This document shows positions 54,126 through 62,650 of a DNA stretch of 64,000 nucleotides, piece after piece. The notes beneath the pieces were generated by a model that worked only from the letters and a program-made list of their open reading frames with translations, had not been told where the DNA came from and ran no database searches. How positions within the stretch are numbered: position 1 is the stretch's first letter; each line of letters begins with the position of its first letter. The stretch comes from an uncultured Pelagibacteraceae bacterium (GTDB lineage Bacteria; Pseudomonadota; Alphaproteobacteria; Pelagibacterales; Pelagibacteraceae). Made by a program: the position numbers and the translations under genes. The stretch spans positions 1 to 64,000 of the forward strand of contig CACEXV010000003.1 in NCBI GenBank assembly GCA_902563575.1. The letters run 5' to 3'.

Positions 54126-54416
54126 TTATAGATTTATTTTTGATAGCTCATATAACTGAGCACTATCTACACATTCTGCATAAATCGCTTTAGCTGTAGG
54201 ATTGTTCCCAGTTACAAACTCTTTCATCCCAGCTTCGTTATGAACATTAACTTTAAATAACATTCCACTTTTATCAGGAATCATAGCCCCGACGGTTTTT
54301 TCTGGGTAAGCAACACTCTTTCTAACGCCCATACCTTCATCTGATTGCATCCAGCTAGTAAAAGTTTCTAATTTGCCCTCTTTAAATTTAAGATGTACTA
54401 ACATTTCTTTTTCCAT
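54126..54416 (-). CDS. Small cytoplasmic protein, possible alpha+beta-barrel fold (unrecognised)
   Basis: A 96-residue protein with a similar strand-helix-strand pattern to its downstream neighbour: MLVHLKF, KLETFTSWMQS, SGMLFKVNVHNEAGMKEF, then IYAECVDSAQLYEL near the end, where the neighbour has KFVECTDQVMDY. Distant paralogy of the two is plausible. AAGGAA precedes the start. Function not recognised. Confidence 0.6.
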   Translation of the reverse strand: MEKEMLVHLKFKEGKLETFTSWMQSDEGMGVRKSVAYPEKTVGAMIPDKSGMLFKVNVHNEAGMKEFVTGNNPTAKAIYAECVDSAQLYELSKINL

Positions 54417-54431
54417 TTTTTTTCCTTTTAT

Positions 54432-54719
54432 TTAAATTCCTTTAATTATTATTCCATTAGCAACTGAATTTGCTAATCGAATTGGTTTTACCGGTTTATA
54501 TTCCTCAGAGTCATACCACTCTAAAGCTTTTTCATAAGTTGGAAATTTAATTACTACTGTTCTAGGGTATTTCCACTCACCATCTATAACTTTGTACTCG
54601 CCGGCACGTACAAGGTATTCACCTCCGAATTTTTGAACAGTCGGTAACACCTTACCAACGTATTCCTTATAAGCTTCAGGATTTTTAACGTCTATATTAG
54701 CTATCACGTATCCACTCAT
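54432..54719 (-). CDS. DUF1330 family protein
   Basis: A 95-residue DUF1330 protein: GYVIANIDVKNPEAYKEYVGKVLPTVQKFGGEYLVRAGEYKVIDG, VVIKFPTYEKALEWYDSEEYKPVKPIR. This is a dimeric alpha+beta-barrel family of unknown activity. Full length for the family. AGGAT lies six bases upstream of the start. Co-directional with the ABM, GYD and unknown genes. Confidence 0.85.
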   Translation of the reverse strand: MSGYVIANIDVKNPEAYKEYVGKVLPTVQKFGGEYLVRAGEYKVIDGEWKYPRTVVIKFPTYEKALEWYDSEEYKPVKPIRLANSVANGIIIKGI

Positions 54720-54721
54720 GT

Positions 54722-55105
54722 CTATCCTGCATAAATTGTTCTGGATAGTTTCTCAATTTTTTCCTCTGAACCTTTAATTTGCTTATATATAAATTTATTA
54801 CACTCAGTATTTTTAGATTTATTAAAAGGCTTGCCGTAAACTTTATCTACATAAATATTCATACCTTTATTCATTTCATCATCTTTTACGCCTTCAGATG
54901 CAAGATACTCCCTTATAACTTTTACTGAAGCTAAAGCTAATTCCATATTTTTAACTTCAATAGTTTCTGCGGGCAACACGGCTGTAGCACTATAGTGTCC
55001 TAAGCACTCTATTGTTTTTTCTTTTTGAGCTTTTGATATATGTCCTGCAGCTAGCGCTGAGCCCATAAATAATAGAGTTGCAATTAAAATAAATTTAAAT
55101 TTCAT
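54722..55105 (-). CDS. Small secreted protein of unknown function
   Basis: A 127-residue protein with a clear signal peptide (cleavage near ALAA, residue 20). The mature part is helical with two cysteines (IECLGHYSA and NTECNKFI), about 65 residues apart, possibly forming a disulfide or binding a cofactor. I do not recognise the family. It is the first gene of the eight-gene small-protein cluster, with a candidate promoter 45 bases upstream and no clear Shine-Dalgarno, unlike the genes that follow. Confidence 0.65.
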   Translation of the reverse strand: MKFKFILIATLLFMGSALAAGHISKAQKEKTIECLGHYSATAVLPAETIEVKNMELALASVKVIREYLASEGVKDDEMNKGMNIYVDKVYGKPFNKSKNTECNKFIYKQIKGSEEKIEKLSRTIYAG

Positions 55106-55149
55106 AAGTAAATTTTAATTAATCTAATTTAATTTAGCTATGTTAAGAT

Positions 55150-55178
55150 ATTATTACAGGTATGCAAATTGTCTACAA
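55150..55178 (-). promoter_or_regulatory. Candidate promoter of the small-protein cluster
   Basis: On the minus strand TTGTAG (55173-55178), a 17-base spacer ending in TGT, and AATAAT (55150-55155) form an extended -10 type promoter. It lies 45 bases ahead of the ATG at 55105 and is the only gap over 50 bases in this run. The -35 match is weak. Confidence 0.4.
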
Positions 55179-55190
55179 CTTGAAGATGAT

Positions 55191-55949
55191 TTATTTCCAA
55201 TTAGGCTTAGTTTTATTAAGAAAACTTTTTATCCCAATTTTTTTATTATCGCTATCAAGCAATTTATAAAATTCCTGTCTCTCTTTTTTAAGTGATTTTT
55301 TTAAATTTTCTTCTGAGTTAACTAAATTTTTAATTATTTTTAGTGACTTTTTTGGCTTTGATGAAATTTTATCTAAAAAGTTTAAAGTAAATTCTTTAAA
55401 ATTTTCTTTGGGTACAATTTGTGAAACTATTCCATACTTCATTGCAGTTTCAGCATCAATAATTTCTCCTGACATTGCTAAATATTTTACATTTTGATTT
55501 GAAGTAAATTTTTTTGTTTTTTGTGTACCGCCAATACCAGGAATCAATCCTAAATTAATTTCAGGTAATCCAAATTTTGCATCTGAACTTGCAATAATTA
55601 CATCACTAGAGAGAGCCAGCTCAAAACCACCTCCTAAAGCATAACCTTCGACAAATGAAATTATTGGTATATTAATTTTTTGCAAATCATCTACTTTAGA
55701 AAAAAGTTTTTGTTGTTTTGCTTTTTTTGAGTCAAGTTTCTCAAGTTCCTTAATGTCTGCGCCCGGGGAAAAAAACTTTGATCCTCCAACAAAACCAATA
55801 CATTTTATTTCTTTAATTTTATTTAAATATTGGGTTGCATTACCGATTTCATTTAGGGTTTTTTGATCTAAACTATTATTTTTATTGTTAGCAATTTCTA
55901 TAATTGCGTAATTTTCTCGCTTTTCTACCTTAATATTTTTATAGTTCAT
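55191..55949 (-). CDS. Enoyl-CoA hydratase/isomerase family protein
   Basis: A 252-residue crotonase-fold protein acting on acyl-CoA thioesters. The oxyanion-hole segments are FSPGADIKELEKLD (about 59-72) and YALGGGFELALSSDVIIAS (about 104-122); PEINLGLIPGIGGTQ holds the usual catalytic Glu region. I chose the ATG at 55949 (MNYKNIKVEKRENYAIIEI) because the longer reading would run into the divergent TerC-like gene. Confidence 0.85.
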   Translation of the reverse strand: MNYKNIKVEKRENYAIIEIANNKNNSLDQKTLNEIGNATQYLNKIKEIKCIGFVGGSKFFSPGADIKELEKLDSKKAKQQKLFSKVDDLQKINIPIISFVEGYALGGGFELALSSDVIIASSDAKFGLPEINLGLIPGIGGTQKTKKFTSNQNVKYLAMSGEIIDAETAMKYGIVSQIVPKENFKEFTLNFLDKISSKPKKSLKIIKNLVNSEENLKKSLKKERQEFYKLLDSDNKKIGIKSFLNKTKPNWK

Positions 55950-55974
55950 TAAATAATAGAATATAAAGTTCATT

Positions 55975-56547
55975 ATGACAGAGCAACTAATTATATTGGT
56001 AGAAATCATCCTAATAGACTTAGTCTTAGCAGGCGATAATGCAATTATTATAGGAATGGTTGCTTCCCAATTCGAAGATCAAAACAGGAAAAAAATAATT
56101 ATTTGGGGTATAGGAGGAGCAGTTGTTTTAAGAGTTCTTTTCACTTTCATAGCTGTTTATTTATTGCAAATAACGGGGCTTAGATTAATAGGTGGTATTT
56201 TATTATTATACATATGTTACAAATTGTACAAAGATGTAATCAAAGGGGAAATTGAAAAAAAAAATATTCAAGTTGATAAAAGTAATTTTAAAAAAGCAAT
56301 AATAACCGTCATATTGGCAGATGTTACAATGAGCTTAGATAATGTCTTAGGTGTAGCTGGAGCGGCTAAAGATCATTACTTACTCTTAGCCTTTGGTCTT
56401 GGCTTATCAATATTGCTTATGGCTTTTGCTGCCAATTATACTGCAAGATTAATTAAGAAATATTCATGGATAAGTTGGGTTGGATTGTTTGCTATATTTA
56501 TTATTGCCATTGAACTTATTTATACCGATCTTAAAGTTATATTATGA
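55975..56547 (+). CDS. TerC family membrane protein (YjbE-like)
   Basis: A 190-residue integral membrane protein with about six hydrophobic segments and the two symmetric TerC signatures LVLAGDNAIIIGM (18-30) and MSLDNVLGVAGAAKDH (about 121-136), whose aspartates bind metal in the membrane. The family exports manganese or is implicated in metal homeostasis. The four-base ATGA overlap couples it to the M23 peptidase gene. Confidence 0.88.
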   Translation: MTEQLIILVEIILIDLVLAGDNAIIIGMVASQFEDQNRKKIIIWGIGGAVVLRVLFTFIAVYLLQITGLRLIGGILLLYICYKLYKDVIKGEIEKKNIQVDKSNFKKAIITVILADVTMSLDNVLGVAGAAKDHYLLLAFGLGLSILLMAFAANYTARLIKKYSWISWVGLFAIFIIAIELIYTDLKVIL

Positions 56548-57332
56548 TAAAATATTTTTTATTATTCTTCTTTATTTGTAGCAATGTTAACACTGTTGAA
56601 TTTCTAGGAAGTTTTACACAAGGATCATTCATACTAGGAAAAACAGAACCTAAAGCTAAAGTTTTAATTGATAACAAAAAGGTAAGAGTCTCTAAAGATG
56701 GTTATTTTGCATTTGGTTTAGGTAGAGATAGAAAAAATAATATTTTGATAACTGTTAAAAAAAATAATAAGAAAGAATTAATAGAAAAAAAAGTCCTTAA
56801 AAGAAAATACAATATTCAAAGGATAGATGGTCTACCACCAAAACATGTCACTCCTCCACCTGAAGTTTTAGATAGAATTAGGCAGGATAACAAAAAAATC
56901 GGTAAAGCCAGATCAATAAACAGCCCTTTAGATTTTTTTAATAAGGAATTTATTTTTCCAATTGATAAATATATAATCACTGGAGTTTACGGTAGCCAAA
57001 GAATATTGAATGGTAAACCTAGACGCCCGCATTACGGTATAGATTTTCATGCGCCTGCTGGAACTCCGGTTAAGGCTATGATGGATGGTAAAGTTACTCT
57101 TGTGGAGAAAGATATGTATTTCACTGGTGGAACAATTATTTTTGATCACGGTCACGGAGTAAGTACACTTTACATGCACATGAAAGACATTGATGTGAAA
57201 TTAGGAGATAATGTTAAAAAAGGACAAATTGTTGGAACATTAGGTCAAAGCGGAAGAGCTACTGGTCCTCATTTAGATATACGTCTTAATTGGTTTGATG
57301 TAAAATTGGATCCAATGACTATATTGAAGTGA
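56544..57332 (+). CDS. Secreted M23 family metallopeptidase
   Basis: A 262-residue protein with an N-terminal export signal and a C-terminal M23/LytM peptidase domain that cuts peptidoglycan peptides. Zinc ligands are in PHYGIDFHAP (His, Asp, about 166-175) and TGPHLDIRLNWF, where the last motif reads H-L-D instead of the usual H-x-H, a variant I know from alphaproteobacterial members. MHM near 212 holds the remaining histidine. It is co-transcribed with the TerC-like gene. Confidence 0.87.
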   Translation: MIKYFLLFFFICSNVNTVEFLGSFTQGSFILGKTEPKAKVLIDNKKVRVSKDGYFAFGLGRDRKNNILITVKKNNKKELIEKKVLKRKYNIQRIDGLPPKHVTPPPEVLDRIRQDNKKIGKARSINSPLDFFNKEFIFPIDKYIITGVYGSQRILNGKPRRPHYGIDFHAPAGTPVKAMMDGKVTLVEKDMYFTGGTIIFDHGHGVSTLYMHMKDIDVKLGDNVKKGQIVGTLGQSGRATGPHLDIRLNWFDVKLDPMTILK

Positions 57333-57333
57333 T

Positions 57334-58092
57334 ATGGAATATTTGCAAATTATTGAATTAGATTTAGTAGAATTTATTTTTCTTGCAAGTGTAATTTTAC
57401 TTGCATCATTTGTAAGAGGTTTCAGTGGTTTTGGTTTTTCTGCATCTAGTGTGTCCTTGTTGTCATTCATAATTCCACCAAAAGAAATTGTTCCCATTAT
57501 TTTGCTACTTGAAATAGTGGCTAGTTTTTTTATGATTCCCAGTATTTGGAACAAAATTAATTGGAAATTTGTTACATATTTAATGGTTGGAGTGGTTTTT
57601 GGCACTCCTTTAGGTGTTAGTTTATTAGCTAACTTAGAACCTAAAATCATGCATTTAGTTATTTCCTTAACAGTTTTAATTTTCGCTTATTTACTTTTGA
57701 AGGGATATAAAAATGAGAAACTAAATCACAATGTATCAAAATTTTTTGTTGGAGGAGTTGCAGGAACAGTCAATGGATTTGGTACTTTAGCTGGTCTACC
57801 AATAGCTTTATATCTATTAATTATTGCTGCCGAACCAGCTGTTATAAGAGCATCACTAGCCGCGTTATTTTTTTTTACTGATGGTTATGCGCTTTTTTTG
57901 GGATACTTTAATGAAATAATAAACCTTAAGGTAATTTACAGATCATTGCCGCTATTTTTTGTAATACCAATTGGTATTTTTCTTGGAACAAAGTTTTTTA
58001 AAGAAAGTTCTAAAACTAATTATAAAAAATATGTTTTGTATTTTTTAATTGTTATTTCAATTTTAGGGCTTGGTAAAAGTATAATAGGTTAA
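57334..58092 (+). CDS. TauE/SafE family anion exporter
   Basis: A 252-residue inner-membrane protein with about seven or eight hydrophobic segments, one of three family members in this window. FVRGFSGFGFSASSVSLLS (about 27-45) and GTVNGFGTLAGLPIALYL (about 141-158) are the two glycine-rich family repeats. Starts one base after the M23 gene. Substrate unknown. Confidence 0.83.
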   Translation: MEYLQIIELDLVEFIFLASVILLASFVRGFSGFGFSASSVSLLSFIIPPKEIVPIILLLEIVASFFMIPSIWNKINWKFVTYLMVGVVFGTPLGVSLLANLEPKIMHLVISLTVLIFAYLLLKGYKNEKLNHNVSKFFVGGVAGTVNGFGTLAGLPIALYLLIIAAEPAVIRASLAALFFFTDGYALFLGYFNEIINLKVIYRSLPLFFVIPIGIFLGTKFFKESSKTNYKKYVLYFLIVISILGLGKSIIG

Positions 58093-58097
58093 AGGTA

Positions 58098-59144
58098 TTA
58101 TTTTTCTAAAAATTTCAATAAATCTTTATAAATAATATTAGCCACAACTTTAGACCCTTTTGGTGTTGTGTGTATACCATCCCACCAATAATCTTTTTTT
58201 CCTATGAGCTTTTTAGAGACATCTATACATTTTAAATTTTGCCTTTTACAAAATCTTATTAGTGAGGTGTTCAATGCAACTAGGACTTCATTATTGTATC
58301 CTTTTGCATCTAACTGATTAATAAAAATAGGTACACCACCACTAGTTTTTGTAAATTCAGATAATTTTTTTACTCTATTTAGATAGCTTTTAATTAATTC
58401 ATTATTTTTGCTTAAGATTTTTTCAATGTCTTTTTTCCCTTTAAAATCTTTATATGATAAAAAATCTACATCATCATTTTTTTTTATTGAATTATCAAAA
58501 TCATATTCAATTTTTTTTTCTTTACTGTAATATTTATGTTTAATTTTTCTAATATAGTCATAAAAAATACTCCTTGATTTAATGTTGTCTAAAAAAATGT
58601 TATCGCCTAAAACCATTCCATCTTTAAAGTCCTCATCATCAGAAACTAAAAATTGATCGTTAATTCCGATATAATAAATATAATATTTTGGTTTGAAATT
58701 TGGAATTTTTGGAAACCAGTGTAATAAATTATATAAATGACCTCTTGTCGTTTGACCTTCAATCCCAGCATTAACAATAATTAAATCAATACCATCACTT
58801 TTTAATTTATCGTTTAAAATAGACGTAATGGTGAATTCCTCGGGCTTATACCTCTCATCTGTAGTGCTACCGCCAATCATTACAGCATTAATTAAATTTA
58901 AGTCTTTTTTTTTACCTCTTAACCCATGATAATCTCTCTCATAAATAAAATTGTATTTATTATTTTGGTATTTAATTTCATAGTTCGTTTTTCTTAGTCT
59001 ATGCTCCCGCATATACGGTCCATAATTATCTTTATCAAACCAGTATCCAAAAAAAATTTCTATGACAACTACCGAGAATAAAAAAATAAACGTATTTATA
59101 AATATAATCTTAAAAGCTTTAAACATTGAATTAGTCCAACTCAA
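58098..59144 (-). CDS. Membrane-anchored SGNH/GDSL hydrolase
   Basis: A 348-residue protein with one N-terminal membrane segment (about 8-27) and a periplasmic SGNH domain. The blocks are visible: MIGGSTTDE with the nucleophile Ser (about 90), NAGIEGQT, YIGINDQF with the Gly-x-Asn, and DGIHTTPKG with the Asp-His pair (about 319-322). It should deacylate or acylate an envelope molecule. Its start overlaps the carbamoyltransferase end by 14 bases, so it belongs to the same operon. Confidence 0.83.
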   Translation of the reverse strand: MSWTNSMFKAFKIIFINTFIFLFSVVVIEIFFGYWFDKDNYGPYMREHRLRKTNYEIKYQNNKYNFIYERDYHGLRGKKKDLNLINAVMIGGSTTDERYKPEEFTITSILNDKLKSDGIDLIIVNAGIEGQTTRGHLYNLLHWFPKIPNFKPKYYIYYIGINDQFLVSDDEDFKDGMVLGDNIFLDNIKSRSIFYDYIRKIKHKYYSKEKKIEYDFDNSIKKNDDVDFLSYKDFKGKKDIEKILSKNNELIKSYLNRVKKLSEFTKTSGGVPIFINQLDAKGYNNEVLVALNTSLIRFCKRQNLKCIDVSKKLIGKKDYWWDGIHTTPKGSKVVANIIYKDLLKFLEK

Positions 59145-60969
59145 ATTCCGACTGATAATTTTTAATTATACTTTTGTCCTGGTCTTCTTTTAAAAGTAAA
59201 ATATTTTCACAAACAAGAACATCTAAATTTGTACCCATAAAACATTTAAATGCGTCTTTTATTGTGCATACAATTGGCTCACCTCTAATATTAAATGATG
59301 TGTTGACTAGAATAGGACATCCGCTCAATTCAAAAAATTTATTTATTAAATTATAATATTTTTCATTTGTTTCTTTATGAACTGTCTGTATCCTAGCGGT
59401 ATAATCGACATGCGTTATTGCTGGTACTGTTGATCTCTTTATATTTAATTTTTCTATACCAAATAAATTCTCCTGTTCTAAGGTCATGGGAATTCTTAAA
59501 TTTTTTTTTATTTTTGATACCAGCAACATATATGGACTCTCTTTGTTTAACTCAAACCATTTACCAACTTGATCACTTAAAACCGAGGGTGCGAAAGGCC
59601 GAAAACTCTCTCTAAATTTGATTTTTATATTAAGCTCTTTTTGCATTTTTTCTGACTTAGGATCTGCTAATATGGATCTACTTCCAAGAGCTCTTGGGCC
59701 AAATTCCATTCTTCCCTGAAACCAGCCAACAGTTTTTTGATCTGCTAATTTTTCTGCAACCGTACTAATCAATTTGCTATCATCTAATTTTTTATATTTT
59801 GCTTTTAATTCGATTAATTCTTTTTCAATTGTTTCGTTTTCATATTTAGGACCAAGATAGGCTCCTTTCATGCTGTCATTTTTTACAACTTCCCTTTTAT
59901 TTCCTTGATCATGGTACCAATAACCTAGTGCAGCACCTAAAGATCCGCCTGCGTCACCCGCGGCTGGTTGTATCCAAATATTTTCAAAAAAGTTTTTTTG
60001 AAGAATTTTACCGTTGGCAACGCAATTAAGTGCAACGCCGCCCGCCAAACATAAATTTTTTATCTTATATTCCTCTGAAATACTCTTTGTAAGTTTTAAA
60101 ACAATGTCCTCAGTCACTGCTTGAATAGAAGAAGCTATATCCATATGAAATTGAGTCAAAAGATCTTTGTCTGGTTTTCTTTCAGGTTGACCAAAAAGTC
60201 GAGCAAATTTTTTATTAGTCATTGTTAAACCAGTCGCATAGTTAAAATAATCCATGTTTAATCTAAATGAACCATCCTTTTTAATATCAATTAAATGTTT
60301 GGTTATCTTTTCTTTGTAAATTGGTTTGCCGTAAGGGGCTAGACCCATAACTTTATATTCACCACTATTAACTTTAAAACCTGTGTAGTAAGTAAAGGCT
60401 GAATAAAGCAAACCTAAAGAGTGAGGAAAGTGAATTTCTTTTATCATTTCTATTTTATTATTTTTACCCAGCGCTAGAGTTGTTGTCGCCCACTCACCAA
60501 CTCCGTCCAAAGTTAAAATGACCGCCTCATCGAAAGGAGAAGGATAGAAAGCAGAAGCAGCGTGACTAAAATGATGCTCAGAAAACTTGATCTTTTCAAT
60601 ATCTTTAAAATTTTTATCAATTTTGTTTAACAAATCGAATAAATATTTTTTTTGAAATAATTTTTCTCTTAACCAGATTGGCATTGCTAAAGAAAAGGAT
60701 TTTAACCCTCTAGGAGCAAAAGCCATGTAAGTTTCTAATAGTCTCTCAAATTTTAAAAAAGGTTTCTCAAAGAATACTACTTTTTCAACATCATTTAATC
60801 TTACTTTGGCCTCCGATAAGACATAGTTAATTGCATTAACGGGGAATCTTTCGTCATGTTTTTTTCTTGAAAACCTCTCTTCTTGAGCAGCTGCAATTAT
60901 TTCTCCATCTTTAATAATTGACGCCGCGCTATCATGAAAAAAGGCTGATATACCTAGTATTGTTGACAT
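59131..60969 (-). CDS. NodU/CmcH-type carbamoyltransferase
   Basis: A 612-residue carbamoyltransferase. The N-terminal half is a Kae1-like/ASKHA domain: LGISAFFHDSAASIIKDG (3-20), HHFSHAASAFYPSPFDEAVILTLDGVGEWAT (about 133-163) and GGVALNCVANGKIL (about 310). The C-terminal carbamoyl domain contains GWFQGRMEFGPRALGSRSILADP (about 415-437) and LVNTSFNIRGEPIV (about 570). It transfers a carbamoyl group from carbamoyl phosphate to a hydroxyl of a sugar or small molecule; the acceptor is unknown. It follows DUF5989 and SxtJ-like genes. Confidence 0.92.
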   Translation of the reverse strand: MSTILGISAFFHDSAASIIKDGEIIAAAQEERFSRKKHDERFPVNAINYVLSEAKVRLNDVEKVVFFEKPFLKFERLLETYMAFAPRGLKSFSLAMPIWLREKLFQKKYLFDLLNKIDKNFKDIEKIKFSEHHFSHAASAFYPSPFDEAVILTLDGVGEWATTTLALGKNNKIEMIKEIHFPHSLGLLYSAFTYYTGFKVNSGEYKVMGLAPYGKPIYKEKITKHLIDIKKDGSFRLNMDYFNYATGLTMTNKKFARLFGQPERKPDKDLLTQFHMDIASSIQAVTEDIVLKLTKSISEEYKIKNLCLAGGVALNCVANGKILQKNFFENIWIQPAAGDAGGSLGAALGYWYHDQGNKREVVKNDSMKGAYLGPKYENETIEKELIELKAKYKKLDDSKLISTVAEKLADQKTVGWFQGRMEFGPRALGSRSILADPKSEKMQKELNIKIKFRESFRPFAPSVLSDQVGKWFELNKESPYMLLVSKIKKNLRIPMTLEQENLFGIEKLNIKRSTVPAITHVDYTARIQTVHKETNEKYYNLINKFFELSGCPILVNTSFNIRGEPIVCTIKDAFKCFMGTNLDVLVCENILLLKEDQDKSIIKNYQSEFELD

Positions 60970-61122
60970 TTAAAATATAGTGTAAATGAATGGAGCTACA
61001 GCAGAGCCTTGGCTCAATACTATCAATGCTCCAAATAATGCTAAAACAATTAATATTGGTAGTAACCAATATTTTTTTCTAATCTTTAAAAATTCCCAAA
61101 ATTCTTTTAAAAAACTTATCAT
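60970..61122 (-). CDS. DUF5989 family small membrane protein
   Basis: A 50-residue protein read from the ATG at 61120-61122 to the TAA at 60970-60972. It runs SFLKEFWEFLKIRKKYWLLP, one hydrophobic segment, then LSQGSAVAPFIYTIF. This closely fits the DUF5989 family, which I know as a conserved partner of carbamoyltransferases and SxtJ proteins. Its start overlaps the SxtJ stop by one base and its stop abuts the carbamoyltransferase ATG. A topology of one membrane helix with a basic cytoplasmic N-terminus is expected. Role unknown. Confidence 0.85.
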   Translation of the reverse strand: MISFLKEFWEFLKIRKKYWLLPILIVLALFGALIVLSQGSAVAPFIYTIF

Positions 61123-61490
61123 TAAAATTGTTTATCCATAGTACCGATATTTTTATCTCGTTTTTTCCAATAACTATTATGTTTATTTAATTTTAAATTA
61201 AGTAGATCTTTTCCAATAACTCGTAAAAACAAACTTATAGGAGTTAGAATTATGAAATAAATAATTGCCATTACGAACGGTGCGATTATTTTACCTAAAA
61301 GCTCCCCAAATTTTACCCATATTTTATTTAGAGGTGTCAAAATTTTCGAGTTTAACAAACCCAAAATTAAAAAAATAACGGAAATGATCAAAAACAATTG
61401 TCTAGGATCACCCCCATTTTTTAAAGGCCATAAGCCAACTATCAAAAAAACTATAAAGAATAATATCCCGAAACTTCTATTAGAGCTCAT
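61122..61490 (-). CDS. SxtJ family membrane protein
   Basis: A 122-residue protein with about four hydrophobic segments. SNRSFGILFFIVFLIVGLWPL at the start and LTPLNKIWVKFGELLGKIIAPFVMAIIYFIILTPISLFLRVIGKD match SxtJ-like proteins, named from the saxitoxin cluster but widespread next to carbamoyltransferases. Function unknown; a membrane partner for the carbamoyltransferase is likely (inference). The TAATG overlap couples it to DUF5989. Confidence 0.82.
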   Translation of the reverse strand: MSSNRSFGILFFIVFLIVGLWPLKNGGDPRQLFLIISVIFLILGLLNSKILTPLNKIWVKFGELLGKIIAPFVMAIIYFIILTPISLFLRVIGKDLLNLKLNKHNSYWKKRDKNIGTMDKQF

Positions 61491-61496
61491 AATAGC

Positions 61497-62594
61497 TTAG
61501 TTACCAGTTTTTTTAGGTAAAACAAATTTATTTTTATATTTGCTTAAAAATTGTCTTATAGCAGCTCCAAGACAGCCCATTGAAATTGCTAAAATAATAG
61601 CAAAAGATCCATAAAGCAAAGGTGCTTCATCTGCGAATTTTAAAATAAATCTTGAAAATGCGTTTAGTAAATCAACATTAACTATTTCATTTTCTAATGC
61701 ACGTTTAGGTACGTCACTAAAAAAGGTATCGTAGGCTATTGCGATTGCTACGACACAAAGTAACATAGCAAATAGTGTTTTTAAATGTGAACTGTCTAAA
61801 TATTGGCCAACTTTTTGTCCTACCTGTACACCAAATATTGAGCCCACAATAAGAGTTATAACTAAAATTAAATCAATAGATCCATAATTAAATGCATGAA
61901 GAACTGTAACAATAGCACTGATAAATATTGTTACGAATAATGAGGTGCCAGGAATAAGTTTGACCGGCATTCCTATTAAATAAATCATAGCTGGCACTAA
62001 TAAAAAAGCTCCCCCTACTCCCATCAAGGCAGCAACGAAACCAACTATTATTCCTAAAATTATTGGTGTGAAAGCACTCTCATAAAGTCTTGATTTAGGA
62101 AATCTTAATTTTAAAGGTAGTCCATGAATCCAATAATGGGTATGTAATTTTTTTTTTAAAACAATTTTTTTTCTGGCTCTATCTATTTCACTGGCACCTT
62201 CTAACAACATTAGAGTTCCTATAATCGCCAACAAATACATATAAGATAAAGATATTATTAAGCTTAGCTTTCCAGTTTCTTTGAAAAAAGAGAATGTTAA
62301 TATTCCAAGAATTGTACCTACAATGCCACCGATAATAATCATGAAGCCCATCTTATAATCTAAAGTATTCTTGAACCAATGGGTTAAAGATCCTGAAACT
62401 GACGTAGCCAAAATATTATTAACTTCATTTGGTACTGCATAAATAGGGGGTATCCCCAAAAATATTAAAAAAGGAGTCATTAAGAATCCTCCCCCAACAC
62501 CAAATAAACCAGATAAAACTCCAACTGCGAAACTTAAAAATAATATAAAGAGGATATCAATTTTAACTTGAATTATTGGAAGATAGATTTCCAT
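61497..62594 (-). CDS. TauE/SafE family anion exporter, long form
   Basis: A 365-residue inner-membrane protein with the family repeats GVLSGLFGVGGGFLMTPFLIFLG (about 20-42) and MGVGGAFLLVPAMIYLIG (about 191-208). It is about 100 residues longer than the other two TauE/SafE proteins here. Much of the extra length lies in a basic loop (about 130-175) between helices. Substrate unknown; it lies six bases upstream of the SxtJ gene. Confidence 0.85.
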   Translation of the reverse strand: MEIYLPIIQVKIDILFILFLSFAVGVLSGLFGVGGGFLMTPFLIFLGIPPIYAVPNEVNNILATSVSGSLTHWFKNTLDYKMGFMIIIGGIVGTILGILTFSFFKETGKLSLIISLSYMYLLAIIGTLMLLEGASEIDRARKKIVLKKKLHTHYWIHGLPLKLRFPKSRLYESAFTPIILGIIVGFVAALMGVGGAFLLVPAMIYLIGMPVKLIPGTSLFVTIFISAIVTVLHAFNYGSIDLILVITLIVGSIFGVQVGQKVGQYLDSSHLKTLFAMLLCVVAIAIAYDTFFSDVPKRALENEIVNVDLLNAFSRFILKFADEAPLLYGSFAIILAISMGCLGAAIRQFLSKYKNKFVLPKKTGN

Positions 62595-62650
62595 ACGGTT
62601 TAAGCATAGGTAATCCTCTTCAAGGTATTTGTCAATCTTGAGTTTAAGAT

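Noticed and set aside
54126-54416. Toxin-antitoxin pairs among the small genes of 52.4-55.1 kb
   Set aside because: The proteins are acidic-to-neutral barrel-type families with strong individual ribosome sites and no paired toxin-like fold; GYD and DUF1330 are not known toxins.
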